Shown here piece by piece: positions 1 through 5,802 of a stretch of 5,802 nucleotides of DNA (positions are counted from its first letter, which is position 1; every line of letters starts with the position of its first letter). Below the pieces are notes generated by a model. The model was not told the DNA's origin and searched no databases. It saw only the letters and a list, made by a program, of their open reading frames with translations. This stretch comes from Verrucomicrobiales bacterium (lineage in GTDB: Bacteria; Verrucomicrobiota; Verrucomicrobiia; Limisphaerales; Palsa-1400), in NCBI GenBank assembly GCA_028293405.1, contig JAQGOW010000351.1, forward strand, positions 1 to 5,802. The letters run 5' to 3'. The position numbers and the translations under genes are program-made.

Positions 1-1765
1 GTTTGAAGTAGTCCGACCATTCGAGAGCGTAGAGACATTTCATCCCGAGGTAATCGCACATGCGCGCGGCGACGAGATAGGAACGCAGCGTGGGATCACT
101 TGAAGCGCGCATGGCGCGTTGGAGACGTTCCTGCGCGTCCTCCGCCAATAACCGGGCGCGACGCAACTCCTTTTCGCCAGCCTGGATCTTTTTGAGTTGG
201 CCAGCAGCGAGCGGATCGGCCCAGAACGCGGCTTGCGAAGTGTTGGCTAGAACTTTCTCGAAGATTTGTTCGACGGTCGAAAGATCCTCCAGCGCGGGCG
301 CGACATCAGCCGCGACGTTCGGTGGATAGGTGTTGGCGCAATAAGCCGCGAAAAACGTGTTGGTGTTGACGCGATCAGCTTGCCACGAAGCGGCGGCGCC
401 GAACGCAATGCCCGGCAGTTGCAGGCGGTAAATGGTTTGGCGGCTGTCGGTCCAAGTCGTGTTGATGACGCCGAGCGTGTTGAATTTGCGGCCGACGGCG
501 ATGAGTTCGTTGATGTTGAAAAACGTTTTGTGGAAATCAGGGAAGATTTCGTTCCACGCCCAAACGCCGGGGCCGACCATTGTCGGGACGTTGACTTTGG
601 CGAGCGGCTCGACCCAAGGCGTGTAATCGTCGTGCGGATCGTAGACCCACGGACAAGCGATGGCGCCGTTCGGGATTTTCTTAATCAGCTCGGGATGTTT
701 GGATAAAGTGCTCGCGCCTTCGTTGATGTCGGCCCAGAAGAGAACGCGTTTGCCGTGCGACTGCGCTTTTTCGGAGATGTGGTTGAGCACGTCCATGAAG
801 CGCTTGAATGGATCAACGCCAGGATCGACACCGATCTTGCCGAGCGACCAGGGTTCGTCGAACCCGACGTGATACCACTGGCTTGGGAACAGTTGAGCAG
901 TTTGCTCGATCCAATTATCAAGCACCGCATAGAACTTCGGATTGCGCGGATCGAACTCGCCGCCGTAACGCGGCAGGCCAAGGTCGGCGTATTTCTCGTA
1001 ACGGAACAAATTGTGCATGTGCCCGTAGAGCTCCATGCAAGGGATGACATCAATGTGACGTTGGCGCGCGTATTCGATGACGTGGCGAACGTCCTCTTTG
1101 GAATAACGGCCGAGCGGGTTGACGACGTCGTAGCCCTCGAACTCAATGCTCGCCTCGGAATAGAAATAGTATTGGTTGGCTTTGTAGCGGGCGAGAGTAT
1201 CGAGTTGGCGTTCGACTTCGCTAACGCGCAGCAATTCGCCTTCGCTAAAATCGCCCATCATCCCGCGATAGGCGAGCGTCGGCCAATCGTGAATCTCTAC
1301 GAACGGCAAGACGGCGTTTGCACCGGATTGCTCAACGAGCTGGACCAGTGTTTGAACACCGTAATAGAGACCGGCTGAAGTCGCCGCCGCGATCTCCGCT
1401 CCGTTTTTGTTTACGATGAGTGTATAGGCTTCGCGCGAATGTGCGCCGACCGCTTCGTTGTTGGTGGGAATCGCCGAGCCTTCGCCAGTGCGGCGCAGAG
1501 TAATTGTTTGGCTGAAATGAGTTTTCGAGCCGAAATCGTGACCGGTGATTTGGCCCAGGCGCGTCGAGAGTTCGTCAGCGGCGAATTTGTCGTCGGCTCC
1601 CGCCTTCATGGCGTAGCGGATGGAGAGCTTGCTCACCGCAATTGTGCCGTCGCTGTATTGAACCTGCTGCGGTTGCGGCAAAAGAGTGTTGTGAGCGAAT
1701 GCACTGGTTGCGACGAATAGAGACAGAGACACACGACGGAGAAGTTTATTGGAAGGCACGAACAT
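1..1765 (-). CDS. Secreted family-20 glycoside hydrolase (probable beta-N-acetylhexosaminidase), 3' end outside the window
   Basis: The frame is open from an ATG at 1765 to the left edge, giving 588 residues with no stop, so the C-terminus is missing. Residues 1-24 look like a Sec signal peptide: basic K7, R10, R11, a hydrophobic stretch, then SAFA before a likely cut after A24. The mature protein opens with LLPQPQQVQYSDG, typical of the GH20b N-terminal domain (about 27-155). The catalytic barrel follows (about 160-460), with HVGFDE at 299-304; D303-E304 match the Asp-Glu pair of GH20, in which Glu is the general acid and Asp orients the substrate acetamido group. Tryptophans in FWAD (341-344), VWAW (401-404) and TTWTD (436-440) fit the GH20 sugar pocket. 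Residues 500-588 are predicted helical and charged. The likely job is release of terminal GlcNAc or GalNAc from glycans outside the cytoplasm; exact substrate is not readable. No Shine-Dalgarno is visible before the ATG, and an in-frame TGA lies upstream, so the start is well bounded. Confidence 0.86.
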   Translation of the reverse strand, partial: MFVPSNKLLRRVSLSLFVATSAFAHNTLLPQPQQVQYSDGTIAVSKLSIRYAMKAGADDKFAADELSTRLGQITGHDFGSKTHFSQTITLRRTGEGSAIPTNNEAVGAHSREAYTLIVNKNGAEIAAATSAGLYYGVQTLVQLVEQSGANAVLPFVEIHDWPTLAYRGMMGDFSEGELLRVSEVERQLDTLARYKANQYYFYSEASIEFEGYDVVNPLGRYSKEDVRHVIEYARQRHIDVIPCMELYGHMHNLFRYEKYADLGLPRYGGEFDPRNPKFYAVLDNWIEQTAQLFPSQWYHVGFDEPWSLGKIGVDPGVDPFKRFMDVLNHISEKAQSHGKRVLFWADINEGASTLSKHPELIKKIPNGAIACPWVYDPHDDYTPWVEPLAKVNVPTMVGPGVWAWNEIFPDFHKTFFNINELIAVGRKFNTLGVINTTWTDSRQTIYRLQLPGIAFGAAASWQADRVNTNTFFAAYCANTYPPNVAADVAPALEDLSTVEQIFEKVLANTSQAAFWADPLAAGQLKKIQAGEKELRRARLLAEDAQERLQRAMRASSDPTLRSYLVAARMCDYLGMKCLYALEWSDYFK

Positions 1766-1781
1766 TTCGCGATGTTCGTGC
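1756..1781. repeat. Perfect 10-bp inverted repeat over the GH20 gene start codon
   Basis: The arms GCACGAACAT (1756-1765) and ATGTTCGTGC (1772-1781) are exact reverse complements separated by TTCGCG. One arm contains the ATG and first codons of the glycosidase; the other lies just upstream of it. It could be a repressor operator at the transcription start or, if the mRNA begins further upstream, a hairpin that hides the start codon. The sequence shows the palindrome directly; the function is inference. Confidence 0.5.
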
Positions 1782-1800
1782 GTTCGCTGGCGCGTGTCAA
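1772..1800 (-). promoter_or_regulatory. Possible promoter of the GH20 gene
   Basis: Read on the minus strand, a perfect -35 hexamer TTGACA (1800-1795) is followed after 17 bases by GAACAT (1777-1772), a poor -10 match (3 of 6). Transcription would then start at about 1765, at the ATG itself, giving a leaderless mRNA. This agrees with the absence of a Shine-Dalgarno, but the weak -10 makes the call tentative. Confidence 0.22.
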
Positions 1801-1865
1801 TTCCACGTCAGGCAATTTGCCGGTAAATGTTTCAGGGCTGCGCAATTTAGGGATGCGAAGACATT

Positions 1866-1871
1866 AGGTGA
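1866..1871 (+). promoter_or_regulatory. Ribosome binding site that decides the ku start
   Basis: AGGTGA matches the anti-Shine-Dalgarno complement (core AGG, then TGA) and sits just before the ATG at 1874. A GTG at 1868 is in the same frame but lies inside this site, so using it would consume the ribosome binding site. This favours ATG 1874 as the true start. Confidence 0.55.
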
Positions 1872-1873
1872 AG

Positions 1874-2713
1874 ATGCGTGCGATTTGGAAAGGCGCGATT
1901 AGCTTCGGGCTCGTAAATATTCCCGTGGGTCTCTATACGGCCACGCGCGGGCGGAACGAGGTGAAGTTTCACATGTTGCGGGACAGCGACATGAGCCCGA
2001 TTCGTTATAAGCGCGTGGCGGAGACGGACCAGAAGGAAGTTCCGTGGGAGCACATTGTCAAAGGCTACGAATACGAGAAGGGACAATACGTTGTTATCAC
2101 GGACAAAGATTTTGAGCGGGTCAACATCAAGAGCAACCAGATGGTGGATATTCGCGAGTTCGTGAATCTTGATGAAATCGACCCGATGTTTTTCGCGGAC
2201 CCATATTATCTCGCGCCGGAAAAGGGTGGCGAGAAGGCCTATGCGTTGTTGCGCGACGCGCTGAAGGAATCGGGGAAGGTTGGGATCGCCAAGGTTTCGA
2301 TTCGCACGCGCGAGCATTTGGCGGCAGTGAAACCGAACGGCAACACGCTCGTCCTTGAGTTGATGCATTTTCCAGATGAGTTGGCTGACACAAAAGAATT
2401 GCCAGTCCCGGACAAAGTCGAAGTCGGCAAAAAGGAAATGACAATGGCCGGGAGTTTGATCAATGGCATGACCGATAAGTGGGAACCGGAAAAATACCAC
2501 GACGAGTACAAGCAGGCGTTGTTAAAGTTGATTGAGGAGAAAGTCGCCGCTGGTGGTAAAGAGTTGCCTGTGGAAAAGGGTGCGCGACCGAAGCCAACCA
2601 AAGTTATCGATCTCGTGTCTGTGCTACAGCAGAGCTTGAATCAGGCGAAGAAGGGTGGCGGCAAAAAGGAGAAGGAGCACGCCCACCACGCAAAGCGGCG
2701 AAAGGCTGCATAG
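1874..2713 (+). CDS. ku: Bacterial Ku, DNA-end-binding protein of non-homologous end joining
   Basis: The 279-residue product has the usual length of bacterial Ku and its canonical opening MRAIWKGAISFGLVNIPVGLY. The Ku beta-barrel core spans about 1-200, with family stretches IRYKRVAETDQKEVPWEHIVKGYEY (in part, 43-67), QYVVITDKDFERV (71-83) and the FFADPYYLAPEKGGEKAY region (about 106-123). The segment YKQALLKLIEEKVAAG (212-227) and VIDLVSVLQQSL (244-255) match the conserved C-terminal part of bacterial Ku. In this family the protein forms a homodimeric ring that threads onto double-strand ends and recruits LigD. The final 20 residues are rich in Lys, Arg and His, like the basic tails of other bacterial Ku proteins that add DNA contacts. 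The GH20 gene is divergent and ffh convergent; no ligD is in the window, so Ku seems to be transcribed alone. An upstream in-frame GTG at 1868 would add two residues, but the start residues and ribosome binding site favour 1874. I see no convincing promoter. Confidence 0.96.
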   Translation: MRAIWKGAISFGLVNIPVGLYTATRGRNEVKFHMLRDSDMSPIRYKRVAETDQKEVPWEHIVKGYEYEKGQYVVITDKDFERVNIKSNQMVDIREFVNLDEIDPMFFADPYYLAPEKGGEKAYALLRDALKESGKVGIAKVSIRTREHLAAVKPNGNTLVLELMHFPDELADTKELPVPDKVEVGKKEMTMAGSLINGMTDKWEPEKYHDEYKQALLKLIEEKVAAGGKELPVEKGARPKPTKVIDLVSVLQQSLNQAKKGGGKKEKEHAHHAKRRKAA

Positions 2714-2727
2714 GTTGCCGATTTAAT

Positions 2728-2780
2728 TCGGAGCTGTGCTCGATGCGACGTTGCTGCGGACGAGGACGTCCGCACTCCGA
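2728..2780. terminator. Nested palindrome between convergent ku and ffh; possible bidirectional terminator or dispersed repeat
   Basis: An inner perfect 8-bp stem TGCGGACG (2755-2762) / CGTCCGCA (2767-2774) has loop AGGA. It is flanked by an outer 6-bp stem TCGGAG (2728-2733) / CTCCGA (2775-2780); the left side has a 21-base insertion (2734-2754). That insertion overlaps a small alternative hairpin GAGC-TGT-GCTC (2731-2741). The element fills most of the gap between the two stop codons, where a shared terminator would be expected. Neither side has a strong T-run (GAAATTATTT to the right; AATTAAAT on the minus strand), so a classical intrinsic terminator is not assured. The compound shape also resembles repeated extragenic palindromes. 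Confidence 0.45.
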
Positions 2781-2784
2781 GAAA

Positions 2785-4128
2785 TTATTTCTTAAACATT
2801 CCGGGCACTGCGCCGCCCATTTTTGCCATCATCTTTTGCATCTTGCCCATCTTTTTCATCATCTGCTGCATCTGACCGAATTGATTGAGCAGGTTGTTGA
2901 CTTCGGCGACAGTGACACCGCTGCCTTTGGCGATGCGGATGCGGCGCGTGGCGTTGAGAATTTGCGGGGTGCGCCGTTCCTTGATGGTCATGCCGCAGAT
3001 GATCCCTTCCATGCGGCGAAATTTCTTTTCCTCTTTGCCCATGTCCTGGCCTTTGAGCATTTCGGAACCACCGGGCAACATGCCGACGATGGACTCGAGC
3101 GGCCCGAGTTTTTTCATCTGGCGCAGATTGTCCAAGAAATCTTCGAGCGTGAACTCGCCCTTGCGCATTTTTTCTTCCATGCGCTTGGCATCGTTTTCGT
3201 CGACGGCTTCAGCCGCGCGTTCGACAAGGCTGACGACGTCGCCCATGCCCAGGATTCGCGAGGCCATACGCTCGGGATGGAACGCTTCGAACTCGTCCAC
3301 TTTTTCACCCATGCCGGCATATTTGATCGGCTTGCCGGTGACGGACTTCATGCTCAAGGCGGCACCGCCACGGGCGTCGCCGTCGAGCTTGGTCAGGATG
3401 GAACCGGTGACGTTGAGGGCTTGATCAAAATGCGTTGCGACGTTGACGGCTTCCTGGCCGGTCGCCGCGTCGAGCACGAGGAGAATTTCCTGTGGCTTAA
3501 CGAGGTCGCGCAAACGAACGAGCTCTTGCACGAGCGGTTCATCGATTTGCAAACGGCCGGCGGTGTCGAAAATGAGCGTGTTGCGATTCGTAGCGCGCGC
3601 TTCTTCCAGCGCTTCGCGGGCGATCTTCAGGACGTCCTTTTCGCCTTTGCGCACGAACACCGGGATGTCGATCTGTTTGCCGAGCGTTTCCAACTGGTCC
3701 ATAGCAGCCGGACGATAGACGTCAGCGGCGACGAGCAGGGGAGTGCGGCCTTGTTTGAGGAGCAGGCGCGCGAGTTTTGCGCTGGAGGTGGTTTTACCAG
3801 CACCATGCAAACCGACCATCATCACGCACGCGGGATTGCCGGAAAGGTTGATGGCGGCGTTTTGAGAACCGAGCAAATCGACCAGTTCGTCATGGATGAT
3901 TTTGACGATCTGTTGGCCGGGTTGAACGCTTTGGACAACTTCGACGCCGAGCGCTTTAGTTTTGACGCGTTCGATGAAATCGCGTGCGACTTTGAAATTA
4001 ACGTCGGCTTCAAGCAGCGCCATGCGCACGTCGCGGAGCGAGTCGGAGACGTTGTCTTCCGAGATCTTTCCCAGTCCGCGCAGGTTGCGAAATGCGTTCT
4101 GCAGCTTGCCGCTTAAAGTATCGAACAT
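2785..4128 (-). CDS. ffh: Signal recognition particle protein Ffh (SRP54 GTPase)
   Basis: The 447-residue product is full length for bacterial Ffh. It binds the SRP RNA and signal sequences emerging from the ribosome and, with the receptor FtsY, delivers nascent membrane proteins to the translocon. The N domain (about 1-90) begins MFDTLSGKLQNAFRNLRG. The G domain carries the P-loop GLHGAGKTT (106-114), DVYRPAA (136-142), DTAGR (188-192), TKLDGDARGG (246-255) and the GMGE region (272-275). The M domain (about 320-447) has LPGGSEM, the RNA-binding segment RRIRIAKGSGVTVAEVNNLL (395-414) and a methionine-rich end, QMQQMMKKMGKMQKMMAKM (419-437). The P-loop reads LHGAG where LQGSG is more usual, a tolerable change. 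A GTG at 4134 would add two residues, but family alignment (MFD..L at the N-terminus of many Ffh proteins) supports ATG 4128. There is no visible Shine-Dalgarno. The gene lies 73 bases after the oxidoreductase on the same strand with no clear terminator between, so read-through is possible. Confidence 0.98.
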   Translation of the reverse strand: MFDTLSGKLQNAFRNLRGLGKISEDNVSDSLRDVRMALLEADVNFKVARDFIERVKTKALGVEVVQSVQPGQQIVKIIHDELVDLLGSQNAAINLSGNPACVMMVGLHGAGKTTSSAKLARLLLKQGRTPLLVAADVYRPAAMDQLETLGKQIDIPVFVRKGEKDVLKIAREALEEARATNRNTLIFDTAGRLQIDEPLVQELVRLRDLVKPQEILLVLDAATGQEAVNVATHFDQALNVTGSILTKLDGDARGGAALSMKSVTGKPIKYAGMGEKVDEFEAFHPERMASRILGMGDVVSLVERAAEAVDENDAKRMEEKMRKGEFTLEDFLDNLRQMKKLGPLESIVGMLPGGSEMLKGQDMGKEEKKFRRMEGIICGMTIKERRTPQILNATRRIRIAKGSGVTVAEVNNLLNQFGQMQQMMKKMGKMQKMMAKMGGAVPGMFKK

Positions 4129-4134
4129 GGGCAC

Positions 4135-4163
4135 AATGTATGGGGCAGGGGGGCGTGCTGCAA
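4135..4163 (-). promoter_or_regulatory. Possible ffh promoter
   Basis: On the minus strand TTGCAG (4163-4158) and TACATT (4140-4135, 4 of 6 to TATAAT) are separated by 17 bases. Transcription would begin at about 4128-4129, at the chosen ATG. The -35 match is weak (3 of 6), so this rests mainly on spacing and the lack of any ribosome binding site before ffh. Confidence 0.2.
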
Positions 4164-4201
4164 ATTCAGAGTTTTCGAATACACGAGTCGGAACTGCTCA
4201 C

Positions 4202-5203
4202 CTACGCGATCGTGATGGACTTGCCGGTTTTGGCAGACTTGTAGCACGCCGCCAAAACCTTCTGGCTGCGCAGGCCGATTTCGGCACTGCATGAGGGTTC
4301 GCGGTTTTGCAGGATCGCGTTGCTGAACTCTTCGATTTCGGCCCGATAGGTGTTTACTGGTGCTGGAGTGATTTTGACTTTTTCGTTTCCCAAAGTCGCA
4401 GTCATTTCGCCAGCTTCGCCTTGGCCGAGTGTGCCGGTGGCGTGGATAGCGCCTAGAGAACCGTAAAGTTCCAAAGCATTTTTGCTGGCTTCGTCGGGGA
4501 TGCAAAAGAAGGTGTCGACCATTCCTAACGCCCCGTTTTCGAACATCAAGTTTGTGACGGCGGCGTCTTCGGTGGCGTAGTTGTGAATGGTGTTGTTGAT
4601 GTAGCAACTCACCGAACGCACCGGGCCGAAAAACATTTCAAGCAAATCAATGCAATGACCGCCGACATCCATCAACGCGCCGCCACCGCCGCGTTTTGGA
4701 TCCTGACGCCAGGTGTTTTCGATGGGCGGATACCAAAAGGAAAGTTGGGCGCGGCCGAGAACTGGTTTGCCGAGTTTGCCTTCTTTGATCATTTGCAACG
4801 CGGCTTGGTGTTGCGAATGGAAGCGCATCATCAACGCTGTGCCGAGTTTGACGTTTGCTGCTTTGCAAACAGTGACCATTTTCTCAACCTGCTTCACGTT
4901 CATGCCGAGCGGCTTTTCGCACAAGACGTGTTTGCCGGCTTTCGCACAGGCGATGACTTGCTTCAAATGGACATCAGGTGGGGATGCGATGTAGATCGCG
5001 TCAACATCACTGTTCAACAACTGCTTGATCGACTTGCAAGCCTTCGCATTGAACTGAGCGGCGACTTCGGCGTTTTTGCTTTGCGTCGGATTGTAGACAG
5101 CGGTGAGCATCGCATTTTCCGCGCGCAGGATTCCTTCCGGAATTGTGCGACGACGCGCGATGCCCGCGCAACCGATGACCCCCCATTTGATTTTCTCGCT
5201 CAT
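4202..5203 (-). CDS. Gfo/Idh/MocA family NAD(P)-dependent oxidoreductase
   Basis: The 333-residue product has the normal two-domain length for this family. The N-terminal Rossmann fold starts at once with KWGVIGCAGIA (6-16), the dinucleotide-binding turn, followed by YIASPPDVH (71-79) and the family signature CEKPLG (95-100), whose K97 is the usual catalytic lysine. The C-terminal domain carries GGGALMDVGGHCIDLL (173-188); D179, H183 and D186 are the conserved substrate-side residues. Members oxidise or reduce hydroxyl/keto groups on sugars, nucleotide sugars and inositols in the cytoplasm; the substrate cannot be told here. Start ATG 5203 overlaps the stop of the upstream aminotransferase by one base (TAATG), which implies translational coupling. 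The frame remains open upstream to 5290, but that stretch lies inside the aminotransferase gene and does not resemble the family. The pairing suggests a dehydrogenase/transaminase step in sugar or cyclitol amination, or in surface glycan synthesis. Confidence 0.93.
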   Translation of the reverse strand: MSEKIKWGVIGCAGIARRRTIPEGILRAENAMLTAVYNPTQSKNAEVAAQFNAKACKSIKQLLNSDVDAIYIASPPDVHLKQVIACAKAGKHVLCEKPLGMNVKQVEKMVTVCKAANVKLGTALMMRFHSQHQAALQMIKEGKLGKPVLGRAQLSFWYPPIENTWRQDPKRGGGGALMDVGGHCIDLLEMFFGPVRSVSCYINNTIHNYATEDAAVTNLMFENGALGMVDTFFCIPDEASKNALELYGSLGAIHATGTLGQGEAGEMTATLGNEKVKITPAPVNTYRAEIEEFSNAILQNREPSCSAEIGLRSQKVLAACYKSAKTGKSITIA

Positions 5204-5802
5204 TACTTTGCGTAAGCCTGAATCACTTTGCGCAATGCTGCGCCGATTTGTTCGCAGTGATGCGGTTCGTACGTCGGATACGCAAAGCACGTGAATGTAT
5301 GGTCCTGATGCCAGAGGGCGTTCGGGATTTGCACATCATCGTAAGCAACGCTCTTCGGATTGGTGTATTCCTTTGATTTGAAAGGAAACCCAGAGCGACC
5401 GAAGGCGTTCTGCTCTTTGAAGGCGCGTTCAGTGTGGCATTGCGGCCAGAACACTTTCCAGCAAGGCGCGCCTTCTGCACCGGCGGCTTTGACGAAGTGG
5501 TTGATGTCGCACTTCATGTTCTCGATATCGAGCGAGAAGGCCATGACGAACCAGCCGTTCTTACGTTCGGCCGTATCGATTGGCGTAAACTTCACCTGTG
5601 GCAAATCTTTGATGGCATTGATGATGATGTGCGCGTTGCGCTGGCGACGCGGCATGTTCCAGTTGTCCATGCGATCCAGCTCGGCGACGCCAATGGCGGA
5701 TTGCATTTCGGTCATGCGATAGTTGAAGCCGATGCGGTTGTGGATGTAGGAAAGTTTTTGCTCCATCTCGAGCAGGTTGAGACGGTCTTTGACGTCGTAA
5801 CC
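5203..5802 (-). CDS. DegT/DnrJ/EryC1/StrS family PLP-dependent aminotransferase, C-terminal part; 5' end outside the window
   Basis: The reading frame is open from the right edge to the TAA at 5205-5203 and gives 199 residues, about half the usual 370-400. The first residues visible, GYDVKDRLNLLEMEQKLSYIHNRIGFNYRMTEMQSAIGVAELDRMD in part, match the stretch that follows the PLP lysine; the conserved GFNYRMTEMQSAIG (25-38 of the visible part) is diagnostic for the family. The PLP-binding lysine itself lies beyond the edge. The remainder fits the small C-terminal domain, ending in a region with AYPTYEPHHCEQIGAALRKV. These enzymes transfer an amino group, usually from glutamate or glutamine, to a keto-sugar or keto-cyclitol. 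An internal ATG at 5764-5766 is not a start, since family sequence continues upstream of it. The one-base overlap with the downstream oxidoreductase places both in one operon. The substrate is not determinable from this fragment. Confidence 0.91.
   Translation of the reverse strand, partial: GYDVKDRLNLLEMEQKLSYIHNRIGFNYRMTEMQSAIGVAELDRMDNWNMPRRQRNAHIIINAIKDLPQVKFTPIDTAERKNGWFVMAFSLDIENMKCDINHFVKAAGAEGAPCWKVFWPQCHTERAFKEQNAFGRSGFPFKSKEYTNPKSVAYDDVQIPNALWHQDHTFTCFAYPTYEPHHCEQIGAALRKVIQAYAK

Noticed and set aside
755..1378. Plus-strand open frame of 207 codons inside the GH20 gene
   Set aside because: The minus-strand frame reads as a complete GH20 domain with signal peptide and catalytic motif; the plus-strand frame has no recognisable content or ribosome binding site.
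1633..1845. Minus-strand frame of 70 codons starting upstream of the GH20 start
   Set aside because: It is in a different frame from the glycosidase, overlaps its signal-peptide region and has no recognisable content; it is not an upstream leader peptide with any supporting ribosome binding site.
1847..2500. Minus-strand open frame of 217 codons opposite ku
   Set aside because: Antisense shadow of Ku, whose plus-strand product matches the family over its whole length.
2641..2710. Lys-rich 3' end of ku as a possible frameshift or low-complexity artefact
   Set aside because: The frame continues without interruption to a stop, and basic tails are normal in bacterial Ku proteins.
2743..4116. 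Long plus-strand open frame (457 codons) opposite ffh
   Set aside because: It mirrors ffh in the antisense direction; its many His residues are the reverse of ATG (Met) codons of the Ffh M domain, and its sequence resembles no protein family. It is a by-product of codon bias.
4583..5215. Plus-strand open frame of 210 codons opposite the oxidoreductase
   Set aside because: Antisense shadow; the minus strand carries all Gfo/Idh/MocA motifs in one frame.

Overview
The window is moderately GC-rich, densely coded bacterial chromosome with five protein genes, two cut by the window edges, and no RNA gene, insertion sequence or CRISPR array that I can see. The gene set (secreted GH20 glycosidase, bacterial Ku, Ffh, a DegT-type aminotransferase followed by a Gfo/Idh/MocA oxidoreductase) and protein style would fit a free-living Verrucomicrobiota-like or other PVC-type bacterium. 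That placement is an inference from general resemblance, not from a marker-gene comparison.

Layout, left to right. Positions 1-1765 (minus strand, 3' end outside the window) encode an exported family-20 glycoside hydrolase, probably a beta-N-acetylhexosaminidase. A 108-base divergent intergenic region follows; it holds a perfect 10-bp palindrome over the glycosidase start codon and a TTGACA box. Positions 1874-2713 (plus) encode Ku, the DNA-end-binding protein of bacterial non-homologous end joining. Ku converges on ffh; the 71-base gap between their stop codons contains a nested palindrome (2728-2780) that may be a bidirectional terminator and/or a dispersed repeat. Positions 2785-4128 (minus) encode Ffh, the SRP54 GTPase of the signal recognition particle. 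Upstream of ffh on the same strand lie a Gfo/Idh/MocA oxidoreductase (4202-5203) and the C-terminal 199 residues of a DegT/DnrJ/EryC1/StrS aminotransferase (5203 to the window end). The last two share one base (TAATG) and are clearly an operon.

Functionally these are separate modules: glycan degradation outside the cytoplasm, DNA repair, protein targeting to the membrane, and what looks like sugar or cyclitol modification by an aminotransferase/dehydrogenase pair. I see no evidence of a new multi-gene system. The observations most worth a second look are small: the palindrome at the glycosidase start, possible leaderless starts, the nested palindrome between ku and ffh, and a Ku gene with no LigD beside it.
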